DNA from: Leifsonia shinshuensis
GTDB taxonomy: Bacteria > Actinomycetota > Actinomycetes > Actinomycetales > Microbacteriaceae
Direction of reading: 5' to 3'
Assembly: GCF_022606355.1 (NCBI RefSeq)
Contig: NZ_JAHHZQ010000003.1
Coordinates: forward strand, 310,001-374,000
Length of the DNA: 64,000 nucleotides
The notes beneath the pieces were generated by a model. It ran no database searches, had not been told where the DNA came from, and worked only from the letters and a program-made list of their open reading frames with translations. Positions 49,208-57,084 of the stretch are shown here, piece by piece (within the stretch, counting starts at the first letter, position 1; every line of letters begins with the position of its first letter). The position numbers and the translations under genes are program-made.

Positions 49208-51241
49208 GTGAGAACCACCATCGCCCGGCACGCGTCGGTCCTGCTCCAGTACCCCGCCACCATCGCCGTCACGATCTTCGCGATCGGGGCGGCGGCGCTG
49301 CGTCTGCAGACCGTGAACGAGCCCGCGTTCCCCGCGCCGTGGATCGGTTTCGTCTTCTGGATCGTGCTCGTCGCGGCGATGACACTGGCCGAGCGGCTCC
49401 TCGGCACGTTCGTCGCCCTGCTGGCCGGCTCCGTGAGCACCGCGGCCGCGCTCCTGGCGACGTGGGGCGCACTGACCGCCGTGTCGCGACTGGGCGAGGC
49501 GTTCTCGACGGAGGCGCTGCAGCATCCGCTGTGGGCGCCGTCGGTCGCGACCGCCGCCCTGCTCGGCGCGGCGAGTGCCCGGATGAAGCCGCGGACCCGG
49601 ACGACGCTGCGCTGGTTCACGGTGGGCGGCGCGGTGGCACTGATGCTCGCGAACGGGCACGCATCGGACGTCGCGCGCGTACTGGCCGTCGTCTTCGGCA
49701 TCCTCGCCGGATCCATCGGGCTGGGCGGCACGAGCGAATGGCGGTGGGGCAGCTCGGCGCGGGCGCGGCTGCGCCGCTCCGTCAGCGCGGTCCTCATCCT
49801 GGTCGGGGCCAGCGTCATCACGACGCTCGTCGCGCCGTACGCCGCCGGTGTCAGCACCGCTGTCGTCTTCACGCTCGATCCGCAGCTGACCGCCGCCGTC
49901 GGGCTCGCTCTCATCGCCAGTGCGCTGCTGGTGCTGAACGGCCGCCGCTGCACCCTCGCCCTCGCCCTCGTGGTGCTCGTCGTCGTCGCCGTGGTCCTCA
50001 CGGTGACGGCGGTCGAGCTGGTCGGCGACGACGGCGGCCTGCAATGGACCGCTCTCACCCCGGAAGACATCGAGTGGACCGTCACCCTCTTCGCCGTCGC
50101 CCTCCTGCCCGCCGTCGCCGCGGTCGTGCTCGCCGTGACGGCACGAGCCCTGCTGCGCAAGAAGGCCCCGACTCCGACGCCGGCCGATCGAGCGCTCCTC
50201 CGCCTCACGGCGCGCGAGTCCGGCGCCGGCTCGCTCGCGCACATGGCGACCTGGAACGGCAACTCGCTCTGGTTCGCCGACGACGGGGCGGTCGTGGCCT
50301 ACCGGGTCAGCCGGGGCGTCGCGTTCACCGTGTCCGACCCCATCTGCCACGATGATCGCATGACAGAGACCGTGCGCGGCTTCGCCTCGCACTGCGAACA
50401 GCAGGGGTGGGTCCCCGTGTTCTACAGCGTTCACGACGAGGTCGCCGACCTCGCGGGCACGCTCGGCTGGGCGCGAGTCCCCGTCGGGGTCGAGGCGGTG
50501 CTCCCGCTGGCGGGCTTCCAGCTCTCCGGAAAGCGCCGCCAAGACCTCCGAACCGCGATGAACCGCGCGGAGCGGGAGGGAGTGGAGGCCCGCTGGGACC
50601 GCTACGACGATCTGCCCGTCGCCCTCCGCGACCAGGTCGTGTCGATCTGCACCTCGCGGCGCTCTGGCACGTCACTGCCCGAGATGACCTTCACGCTCGG
50701 CGGGCTGGACGAGCTCGCGGATCCCGACACCTTCCTGATGCTCGCCGTCGATCGCAACGGCCGCGTGCACGGCGTCACGAGTTGGCTCCCGGTCTTTCGC
50801 GACGGCGAGCTGCACGGCTGGACGCTCGATGTGATGCGCCGCGACGACCGCGCGATGCCCGGTGTGATGGAGTTCCTCATCGTCTCCACGGCCCTCCGCG
50901 CCATCGCTGACGGCCTGGAGGAGATCAGCCTGTCCGGCACCCCGCTCGCGCCGCACGGCACGCAGCGCACACTCCTCTCCCGCCTGTCGGCGAGCGTTGT
51001 GCGGCTGCTCGAGCCCGCGTACGGCTTCCGCACGCTGCGCCGCTTCAAAGAGAAGTTCCTGCCGGAGCCGCGCCCGCTGTGGATGCTCTACCCGCGCCAC
51101 TCCCAGCTGCCCAGGATCGGGCCGGCCCTGGCGCACGCCTACGCTCCGACCCTCGGATTCCGCGACCTCGTGCGACTGCAGGCCCTCCACCGCCCCAAGC
51201 CGGACGCACAGCTCGCCGGCCGCCTCAGCGGACAGGGCTGA
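49208..51241 (+). CDS. MprF-like aminoacyl-phosphatidylglycerol synthase
   Basis: A 677-residue membrane enzyme. Residues 1 to about 320 contain roughly eight hydrophobic segments. The C-terminal soluble DUF2156 domain (about 335-650) has LTARESGAGSLAHMATWNGNSLWF, GVAFTVSDPICHDD, LSGKRRQDLRTAMNRAEREG and PGVMEFLIVSTALRAIADGLEEISLSGTPLA, matching the aminoacyl-transferase domain of MprF/AlaPGS proteins. It transfers an amino acid from tRNA to phosphatidylglycerol, reducing surface charge. The next gene is a membrane esterase, as in the Corynebacterium synthase/hydrolase pair. The GTG start is the most plausible but its SD is poor. Confidence 0.87.
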   Translation: MRTTIARHASVLLQYPATIAVTIFAIGAAALRLQTVNEPAFPAPWIGFVFWIVLVAAMTLAERLLGTFVALLAGSVSTAAALLATWGALTAVSRLGEAFSTEALQHPLWAPSVATAALLGAASARMKPRTRTTLRWFTVGGAVALMLANGHASDVARVLAVVFGILAGSIGLGGTSEWRWGSSARARLRRSVSAVLILVGASVITTLVAPYAAGVSTAVVFTLDPQLTAAVGLALIASALLVLNGRRCTLALALVVLVVVAVVLTVTAVELVGDDGGLQWTALTPEDIEWTVTLFAVALLPAVAAVVLAVTARALLRKKAPTPTPADRALLRLTARESGAGSLAHMATWNGNSLWFADDGAVVAYRVSRGVAFTVSDPICHDDRMTETVRGFASHCEQQGWVPVFYSVHDEVADLAGTLGWARVPVGVEAVLPLAGFQLSGKRRQDLRTAMNRAEREGVEARWDRYDDLPVALRDQVVSICTSRRSGTSLPEMTFTLGGLDELADPDTFLMLAVDRNGRVHGVTSWLPVFRDGELHGWTLDVMRRDDRAMPGVMEFLIVSTALRAIADGLEEISLSGTPLAPHGTQRTLLSRLSASVVRLLEPAYGFRTLRRFKEKFLPEPRPLWMLYPRHSQLPRIGPALAHAYAPTLGFRDLVRLQALHRPKPDAQLAGRLSGQG

Positions 51242-51249
51242 CCCCGCAG

Positions 51250-52566
51250 ATGATCGACGCGCTCCTCTCCCTCGACATCCTCGACGGGCTGTTCCCGATC
51301 GCCGTCTTCGTGCTGGGCGCCGCAGCGCTGGTGGTGCTCCTGCTCCGGCCGCCGACCCGCCCGTGGCTGCGCGCTCTCGCGATCGCGGTCGTCGCCGGCG
51401 GCGCCTCCGCCGTGCTGCTCTGGCTGGTCTGCGTGCGCTGGCTCGACCTGTTCGGCGGGTCGCTGGGGATCGCCACCTACCTGTGGACGGCCGCGACCTG
51501 CATGGCGGTGGCCGTCGCCGTCGTGTCGCTCCACCGGACCCGCTGGTGGCGGCGGATCGTCGCCTCGGCCGCCGTCGTCGTGTTCCTGGTGTGCGGCGTG
51601 GTCGGGATCAACGCCGCGTTCGGGTTGAACCGCACCGTCGGCAACCTCCTCAACGTCGTCGTCCCGCATCCGGTGCGCCTGGCACCGCCCTCGGCCCACG
51701 GCGCCTCCCCCGAAGTCGGTTCCCTCTGGTCGCATTGGCGTCCGCCCGCGGGGATGCCGCAGACCGGCGAGCAGGGCACGGTGCAGATCCCGGCCAAGGC
51801 CAGCGGCTTCCACGCGCGCTCCGCGGGGATCTACCTGCCGCCCGCGGCACGCACCTCCAATCCTCCTCGGCTGCCCGTGGTGGTGATGCTGATGGGGCAG
51901 CCGGGCAATCCCGACCCCGGGCCGGTCGGTCAGGTGCTCGACGCGTTCGCACAGCACAACCACGGTCTCGCCCCGATCGTCGTCGTCGCCGACCAGCTGG
52001 GTCCGGGAGGCGACGACACCGGCTACCTCGACTCCGCCCGTTTCGGCAAGGTATACACCTACCTGACCGAGGATGTGCCCGCGTTCATCAGCTCGCACTT
52101 GAACGTGCTCAGCGATCACCGCTTCTGGACCATCGCCGGCTACTCCAACGGCGGTCAGTGCGCGATCTCCATCGGCAGCAAGCGTCCCGACCTCTTCCGC
52201 ACGATCGTCGACGTCTCCGGCGAGGAGTTCCCGGGATCGACGAACCCGAAGCAGTCGCTCCGGGACCTGTTCGCCTCCGACCAGGCCGCCTACGACCGGG
52301 CGAAGCCCCTCGCGATCCTGTCGGGGAAGCAGCTGCGGACGACCACGGCCGTCTTCACCGCCTGCGTGGACGATCCGCACTACCTCGGTGTCGCTCGAGA
52401 GTTGTCGGAGGCCTCGAAGGCCGCGGGCATGAACGTCACCATGCACGCACTGCCCAGCGGCGGCCACACCCTGCGCGCCCTGCTCGGGGGCCTGAACGCC
52501 GCGTTCAGCGACGTCTACCCCGTCCTCGATCTCTCCCGGCCGGGAGAGCCGGCCCGTGGCGGATGA
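51250..52566 (+). CDS. Membrane-anchored esterase, probable aminoacyl-PG hydrolase
   Basis: A 438-residue protein with four N-terminal membrane helices (residues 10-125) and an extracytoplasmic esterase domain from about residue 175. The nucleophile is Ser299 in AGYSNGG, and LPSGGHTL supplies the His. It starts nine bases after the MprF-like gene. In Corynebacterium glutamicum an alanyl-PG synthase is paired with an alanyl-PG hydrolase of this kind, so lipid deacylation is the best guess. An alternative is a corynomycolyl-like or generic carboxylesterase activity. Confidence 0.83.
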   Translation: MIDALLSLDILDGLFPIAVFVLGAAALVVLLLRPPTRPWLRALAIAVVAGGASAVLLWLVCVRWLDLFGGSLGIATYLWTAATCMAVAVAVVSLHRTRWWRRIVASAAVVVFLVCGVVGINAAFGLNRTVGNLLNVVVPHPVRLAPPSAHGASPEVGSLWSHWRPPAGMPQTGEQGTVQIPAKASGFHARSAGIYLPPAARTSNPPRLPVVVMLMGQPGNPDPGPVGQVLDAFAQHNHGLAPIVVVADQLGPGGDDTGYLDSARFGKVYTYLTEDVPAFISSHLNVLSDHRFWTIAGYSNGGQCAISIGSKRPDLFRTIVDVSGEEFPGSTNPKQSLRDLFASDQAAYDRAKPLAILSGKQLRTTTAVFTACVDDPHYLGVARELSEASKAAGMNVTMHALPSGGHTLRALLGGLNAAFSDVYPVLDLSRPGEPARGG

Positions 52567-52707
52567 CGCGCGGCGCAGAGGGGCCGGGGCGGGCGCCCCG
52601 AGCACCCCACCCGGGCGGCACCACTTTTGGGTGGGGCTGCAGCCGGCCGACTGCACATAACCTGACTCCATCGTTCCCACGCGCTGACCCGAAAGGCGCC
52701 GGTTGAA

Positions 52708-53595
52708 ATGAACTCCGTCGTCGACCTCACCTCGGCTCCGGCCGCGGCTGCCTCGCGGCCGCCGGACGTCGGCGCCCCCTCACGCGCCTCCGTGACCGCG
52801 TTCGTGGACGGTGTCTCCGGTCACAACGACCGCGCCAGGCAGGCCACGCTCGCACTGGCGCTGGAGCTCGGGCGCCGCCTCGACACCCCGGCATCCGTCG
52901 TCGGCGAGGGATCGGCCGCTCCGGCGCGCAGTCTCGGCTGGCGGGCCGCCCTCCAACAGTCGCGGCCCGAGCTCGATGCGCTGGGCGAGATGGCCGCGCG
53001 GTCGCTGAAGAGCAGCCGGTTCAGCGCCTTCTGCGTGACCAGGAACGCCGCGGCCATCGCCACCCTCCCCGCCGTCGCCCGCGCGTTCCCGGACGCCGCG
53101 GTGGTGTGGATGGGCGCCCACCCGTGCCTGCACACGCCCGGCACCACCCGCACCGGCGACCTGAGCGGGATGGCCCTCGCCGGCGCGACCGGCCTCTGGT
53201 CGTCGGGCCACGGCGGCGGGCTCGCGCTGTCCAACGTCATCCTGCTCGGCGCCCGTGACCTGGACAGGGCGGAGAAGCACGTGATCGCCAACTCGCCGAT
53301 CCGGCAGGTCGCCACCGGCCCGCGGCTGCAGGAGGAGCTGGCCGCGACGATCGCCGGCCGCGACGTCTTCGTTCACTTCTCGGCCGACGTGCTGCGGCCC
53401 GGCATCGTCCCCACCGACTTCCAGGTGGCGGACGGGCTCACCATCGACACGGTCGCGGCGACGGCGCGCACCCTCGCCGGCGAGCGCGTGGTGGGCCTCG
53501 AGATCAGCGAGCTGGAGCACGACCCCACCGACCGTTTCAGCACCTCCGCCCAGCTCATCGTCGAGATGCTGACGCCGCTCCTCCCCCGGGGGTGA
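52708..53595 (+). CDS. Arginase/agmatinase-fold protein lacking most metal ligands
   Basis: A 295-residue protein that aligns with the ureohydrolase fold but has lost its metal site. The GGDHS loop reads TRNAA, the DAHxD loop reads GAHPC, the substrate His loop reads GDLSGM, and SxDxDxxDP reads HFSADVLRP, keeping one Asp. The later ISELEHDPTD region retains the family Glu. It is preceded by its own AAAGGCG site and a 140-bp gap after the esterase. It may be a pseudoenzyme, a regulator or an enzyme with another chemistry. The GTT-rich N-terminal 30 residues are not conserved-looking. Confidence 0.75.
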   Translation: MNSVVDLTSAPAAAASRPPDVGAPSRASVTAFVDGVSGHNDRARQATLALALELGRRLDTPASVVGEGSAAPARSLGWRAALQQSRPELDALGEMAARSLKSSRFSAFCVTRNAAAIATLPAVARAFPDAAVVWMGAHPCLHTPGTTRTGDLSGMALAGATGLWSSGHGGGLALSNVILLGARDLDRAEKHVIANSPIRQVATGPRLQEELAATIAGRDVFVHFSADVLRPGIVPTDFQVADGLTIDTVAATARTLAGERVVGLEISELEHDPTDRFSTSAQLIVEMLTPLLPRG

Positions 53596-53596
53596 C

Positions 53597-53610
53597 GCCG
53601 AGACGTGAGG
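53597..53610. repeat. Half-element of the GCCGAGACGTGAG hairpin family
   Basis: CGCCGAGACGTGAGG matches the left outer arm of the hairpins at 28201-28262 and 61237-61290, but no complementary arm follows. It lies exactly between the arginase-fold gene and the lower-GC Sdp-like operon. Confidence 0.55.
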
Positions 53611-53624
53611 GACCGGTCCGCCCG

Positions 53625-53990
53625 TCATCGATCAGAGAGAGCATCCAGAAGAGCCTGTTTCGAGCGTTCGGCGTCACCCACCGAGAGGTACAGCTGCTGG
53701 AAGTGCTGCCCCTGGTCGATGGCGACTCCGAGAGCATCGCCAGAGCCCGAGTAGTTCCAGAAGTGCCGTTCACCGTTCGGGTGAAAGGTGCCGGACAGCT
53801 TTCCCATGAAGTCCAGCCCGGGCCCACGCCATCCGGTGGGGATTCTGCTCGGAGCGTGCTCGATGCGCACGTCCGTGATACTCGTCAGTGGGACGACCAC
53901 TTCACGTCGGCAGCACCACAGACGATCCCAGCCACGCGGCCGCACGATCAGCGAGTCGGCCGTCACCCGCAGTTCGTTCCGGTCAGACAA
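53625..53990 (-). CDS. Small PH-domain-like protein, last gene of the Sdp-like operon
   Basis: A 121-residue soluble protein. ELRVTADSLIVRPRGWDRLWCCRREVVVPLTSITDVRIEH is the strand pattern of bacterial PH-like domains. A DFMGKLSGTF and HFWNYSGSGDALGVAI middle and a final helix (AERSKQALLDAL) follow. The TTG start is preferred because AAGGGGG sits five bases upstream; it overlaps the SdpB stop by eight bases. It occupies the slot where an immunity gene would be expected, but lacks the membrane helices of Bacillus SdpI. Confidence 0.7.
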   Translation of the reverse strand: MSDRNELRVTADSLIVRPRGWDRLWCCRREVVVPLTSITDVRIEHAPSRIPTGWRGPGLDFMGKLSGTFHPNGERHFWNYSGSGDALGVAIDQGQHFQQLYLSVGDAERSKQALLDALSDR

Positions 53991-54945
53991 GTGAGCCCCC
54001 TTGGGGTGACGGGCGGCGTGAGATCGACCTGGGACGAATGAGTTCCCGTATCCTCGTACAGAGTTCCTTGGGAACGACATCTTCCAGTCGACAGAACCTC
54101 GATCCAACGGCACAGATCACGACGCCGATCATGATGAGCCCGAAGCTTCCGAGCCCGATGAGGGCAATGATTAGGACGTGCAAGAACGTGCACATCAGGA
54201 TTGCCGTCCGAGCGGCGAACTTGTTGGGGACGAAGATGAGGATCGCGATGCACAACTCGATGACGATTGCGCCCCACGATGACGCAAGCGTGATAACAGG
54301 ATGCGTGGTCAAGTCGCGCGCGACCTGCCCGACTAGACCGCTCGCACCGAACATCTCTTGGCGAGTGACGTAGTACATTTGCGTCCCTTCCGCCCACGTC
54401 TCGACGGCAAACTTCGCTGTTGCACTATCGAAGTAGATGTACGCGACCTGGACACGCACTGCGATCTGGGCTCCCTTCGAGATGCCGCGCCACGTGATGG
54501 ATCTGGATTCGCCTTGCATCCAGTGCCACACTCGCGAATCGCCCAGGTAGACGAAGATGAGCAACAACGTGATGTTGGCGGCAATGAGATCTCCGCCGTC
54601 TGGCAGCGACAGGACTCCGACGAAGGACACGCTTACATAGGCATGAAGTAGGCACGTGTATCGAGGAAGGACTCCGGACGCGACGGCAAGGAGAACCAAT
54701 ATTGTCAGGATGGATGCGCTCTGTTGCGAGTCCATCGTGCAGAAGAGTGATATCTGTCCGAGATAGTCGGCACACGCAGATTCGAACGTTGCGTCGCCCA
54801 CGGGTACGAAGAAGCCCCGCGTATCCGAGAAAAGCAACACGCTTGCTTGAGCGAGCGCGACGATCGAGCGCCCTAGCCCGACTGCAGGAGAAACGGCCCA
54901 CAGCTTCCCGACCGAGTTGAGACCAGTGGAGATATGGCTAGTCAC
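53983..54945 (-). CDS. sdpB: SdpB-like membrane protein (HTTM/carboxylase-like)
   Basis: A 320-residue polytopic protein resembling SdpB, a member of the vitamin-K-carboxylase-like HTTM superfamily. It has the characteristic VQVAYIYFDSATAKFAVETWAEGTQMYYVTRQEMFG segment and about seven to eight membrane helices. In Bacillus subtilis SdpA and SdpB are both needed to mature the SDP toxin from SdpC. It overlaps SdpA at the start and the PH-like gene at the end. A GTG at 54945 is used; a TTG at 54957 would lie directly on the GAAGG site. The gene is less GC-rich than its surroundings. Confidence 0.85.
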   Translation of the reverse strand: MTSHISTGLNSVGKLWAVSPAVGLGRSIVALAQASVLLFSDTRGFFVPVGDATFESACADYLGQISLFCTMDSQQSASILTILVLLAVASGVLPRYTCLLHAYVSVSFVGVLSLPDGGDLIAANITLLLIFVYLGDSRVWHWMQGESRSITWRGISKGAQIAVRVQVAYIYFDSATAKFAVETWAEGTQMYYVTRQEMFGASGLVGQVARDLTTHPVITLASSWGAIVIELCIAILIFVPNKFAARTAILMCTFLHVLIIALIGLGSFGLIMIGVVICAVGSRFCRLEDVVPKELCTRIRELIRPRSISRRPSPQGGSLV

Positions 54946-55525
54946 AATCGATATCAACCTTCACAGCGCGCGTGTCGACTCGCCAGCCGTTGTATTCAGT
55001 TCTGAATGACCAATCCACAGGCTCGGTCTCGGCCAGAACGAGGCTTCCGCACAACGAAGGAAAGTTGGAGAGATTCTCGATCGATTGCCCTGGATCTTGA
55101 CTCGCCGCCGCAACACAATCACCGGCGACTGATACGCATTCGGTCCAGGCCCCCGGAGGGACTCTCATCGCTAGATTTGCCAGTTCCGGTCCCTGCGCTC
55201 GTTGCGTTCTAGCGAAACCGAATCCATTTTTAGCGAGCGAGTTCGGGAAGTTCGTCGCTTTCGCGACGCTCGACCCGTCCACGGAGTAGGCAGCGTACTC
55301 ACAGTCGGTGGGAGGCTTGGTGAAAAAGGGCCACGACTGAGGGAAAAGGGGCAGCAGATGCTTTCGGAGCGGATCTCCCTCTTGCTCTCGGGGATACAAC
55401 ACAGTGCTGTCAGCGGACAGGAACGCAGATAGAGCAATGATCGAAACGAGAGCGGTGGCCGAGATCGCCGAGGCGACCTTCTCTCGCAACGCGGTCGTGA
55501 CTCGCAACTGAACGCTAGGAGGCAA
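54938..55525 (-). CDS. sdpA: SdpA-like protein
   Basis: A 195-residue protein with one N-terminal membrane helix (ISATALVSIIALSAFLSA) and the family segment LFPQSWPFFTKPPTDCEYAAY, followed by an extracytoplasmic domain with several Cys. SdpA works with SdpB in SDP toxin maturation. The start is a TTG that overlaps the SdpC stop by eleven bases and is preceded by AAGGG four bases away; no better start exists in this frame. It overlaps sdpB by eight bases. Confidence 0.83.
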   Translation of the reverse strand: MPPSVQLRVTTALREKVASAISATALVSIIALSAFLSADSTVLYPREQEGDPLRKHLLPLFPQSWPFFTKPPTDCEYAAYSVDGSSVAKATNFPNSLAKNGFGFARTQRAQGPELANLAMRVPPGAWTECVSVAGDCVAAASQDPGQSIENLSNFPSLCGSLVLAETEPVDWSFRTEYNGWRVDTRAVKVDIDCD

Positions 55526-56240
55526 GCGCCCTTACCGTGCTCTCGCGAAGGCGATTCATATCCATCGGCGAACTCGAACCTTCGACGTCGTCCAGGTAGG
55601 CCACGAAGACGCCCCCGACGAGCGCGATCGCCATTGCAGCGGCGGCAATCGTCGCTGCTACACCGACGGTCGTCGCGACCACCGCGGCATTTGCAACAAC
55701 GGCGGCGTTCCAGACCCAGACCAGGTTTCCTCTTGCTCGCACCGTGAACTGGTTCGTCGCGGCGTTTGCGCGGATTTCGCTGAACACTTCATCAGTTTCG
55801 ACGAACTTGATGAAGTCCATCATGAAACCGTTCAGGCCGCGGTTGATCTTGATCGGATCCCCGCTCTTGATGGCTGGTGCCCACGTGCTCGCATAGTCGG
55901 GGTACTCAACTATGAACTTCTCGGTGACGAGCGAGAGACCCTCCTCGTTTGTTTGCATAGGCACGTTTGAGAAACCCAACTCTCGCGCTAGTTCGGGGTG
56001 GGCCTCGGCCAACGGGCCCGTGCCGGTCAAAAGGAGAATCAGCAGGTCGCGATCGGTACCCGCGGCAATCCGGGAGTCGAACCGCGACGTAGCTGCGACG
56101 GCGCGGGACTCGTCATTCAGTACGACCTCGGTTGAGGTCGCGCCGCGATCGTCGGCGTATGCGGCGGTTGCGCCGGTCGTCGACAACACGACGATTAGCG
56201 CGGCCGACAGAACCCGACCAAACCCTTTAGAGATACGCAT
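55515..56240 (-). CDS. sdpC: SdpC-like secreted toxin precursor, cysteine-free
   Basis: A 241-residue precursor. A signal peptide ends near AAYADD. A middle region (RDLLILLLTGTGPLAEAHPELARELG and KFIVEYPDYASTWAPAIKSGDP) resembles the SdpC propeptide. The strongly hydrophobic segment about 172-213 (LVWVWNAAVVANAAVVATT onward to VAYLDD) is at the position of the mature SDP peptide. SDP of Bacillus is a 42-residue membrane-active toxin with an N-terminal disulfide; this homologue contains no Cys at all. AAGGAG lies six bases before the ATG. First gene of the four-gene operon. Confidence 0.83.
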   Translation of the reverse strand: MRISKGFGRVLSAALIVVLSTTGATAAYADDRGATSTEVVLNDESRAVAATSRFDSRIAAGTDRDLLILLLTGTGPLAEAHPELARELGFSNVPMQTNEEGLSLVTEKFIVEYPDYASTWAPAIKSGDPIKINRGLNGFMMDFIKFVETDEVFSEIRANAATNQFTVRARGNLVWVWNAAVVANAAVVATTVGVAATIAAAAMAIALVGGVFVAYLDDVEGSSSPMDMNRLRESTVRALAS

Positions 56241-56460
56241 CGTTGCTCCTTTGAGGACTACTTCAAGGCGCCCACCGTGAACGCACTAGGAAGAATGTGA
56301 ACAACAATAGCGTAAAAGGAAACATTTCAGCCCAGGTTAGGGAGGCGTTCCGCCGCGGTGTGCCGGTGCCTGTGAAACCGCGCGCGACCGCCGTCGCGCC
56401 GGAGCTCCGGCGGGGCGAACACCCGCTCCCACCCGTACGCCCCCGCGGTACCATCCCGGC

Positions 56461-57021
56461 ATGCTGATCGCGCGACTCCAGTCCCTCGGGCTCGTCGTCG
56501 GGCCGGCGCTCTTCGCGCTCTCCCCGCTGTTCTGGGTCGGCGGGCACTACGGGATCGTCGGGGGGATGCTGATCGCCGTCGCAACGGTCCCCTGGGTGTA
56601 CGGCCTCCTCGGCGAGTACGGGAGGCTGCGCCCGCTGCTGCCACGCATCGCGGGACTGTGGCTGCTGTTGGTGCTGCTGGGCATGTTCGGCACCATCGCC
56701 TTCGGTCTGCAGGGCTTCTTCGAGGGGGTCTTCGGGGTGGCAGACCGGACGGCCTTGGACGCGTTCGCGGACTATCCGCCGTGGGGTGCAGCGGTGCTGC
56801 TGCTGTCGGGTCCGGTGTTCCCGTTCGCGCTGCTGATCCTCGGGATCCTGCACTGGAGGACTCGGCTCTCGCCGCGCTGGACGGCGGGCCTGCTGTGTGC
56901 AGCGGCCGTGCTCTTCCCGCTCGCGCGCCTCCTGCGCCTCGAGCCGCTCGCCGTGGCCGCGGATCTGCTCATGCTCGCCGCGTTCTGCGTGCTGGCGTGG
57001 CGGTCCTGGCCGCGCCGATAG
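56461..57021 (+). CDS. Polytopic membrane protein of unknown function
   Basis: A 186-residue protein with about six hydrophobic segments (GLVVGPALFALSPLFWVGG, GMLIAVATVPWVYGLLG, IAGLWLLLVLLGMFGTIAF, WGAAVLLLSGPVFPFALLILGI, GLLCAAAVLFPLARLLR and AADLLMLAAFCVLAW). It is highly GC-rich, unlike the Sdp-like cluster that ends about 220 bp to the left, so it probably belongs to the core genome. It does not show the SdpI motif. The gap 56241-56460 holds the AT-rich sdpC promoter side and nothing else recognised. Confidence 0.75.
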   Translation: MLIARLQSLGLVVGPALFALSPLFWVGGHYGIVGGMLIAVATVPWVYGLLGEYGRLRPLLPRIAGLWLLLVLLGMFGTIAFGLQGFFEGVFGVADRTALDAFADYPPWGAAVLLLSGPVFPFALLILGILHWRTRLSPRWTAGLLCAAAVLFPLARLLRLEPLAVAADLLMLAAFCVLAWRSWPRR

Positions 57022-57029
57022 CCGAAAGG

Positions 57030-57065
57030 GCCCGCACCGGCCGAAGGGGGGCGGCCGGTGCGGGC
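57030..57065. terminator. Bidirectional terminator hairpin
   Basis: GCCCGCACCGGCC (57030-57042) pairs perfectly with GGCCGGTGCGGGC (57053-57065) around a ten-base G-rich loop, between converging membrane-protein and permease genes. Confidence 0.85.
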
Positions 57066-57084
57066 AGTCGATGGCCGGCCGGGA

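Noticed and set aside
56461-57021. SdpI-type immunity gene for the Sdp-like operon.
   Set aside because: It has about six helices, but it is on the opposite strand, is highly GC-rich, is separated by about 220 bp, and lacks a recognisable SdpI motif.
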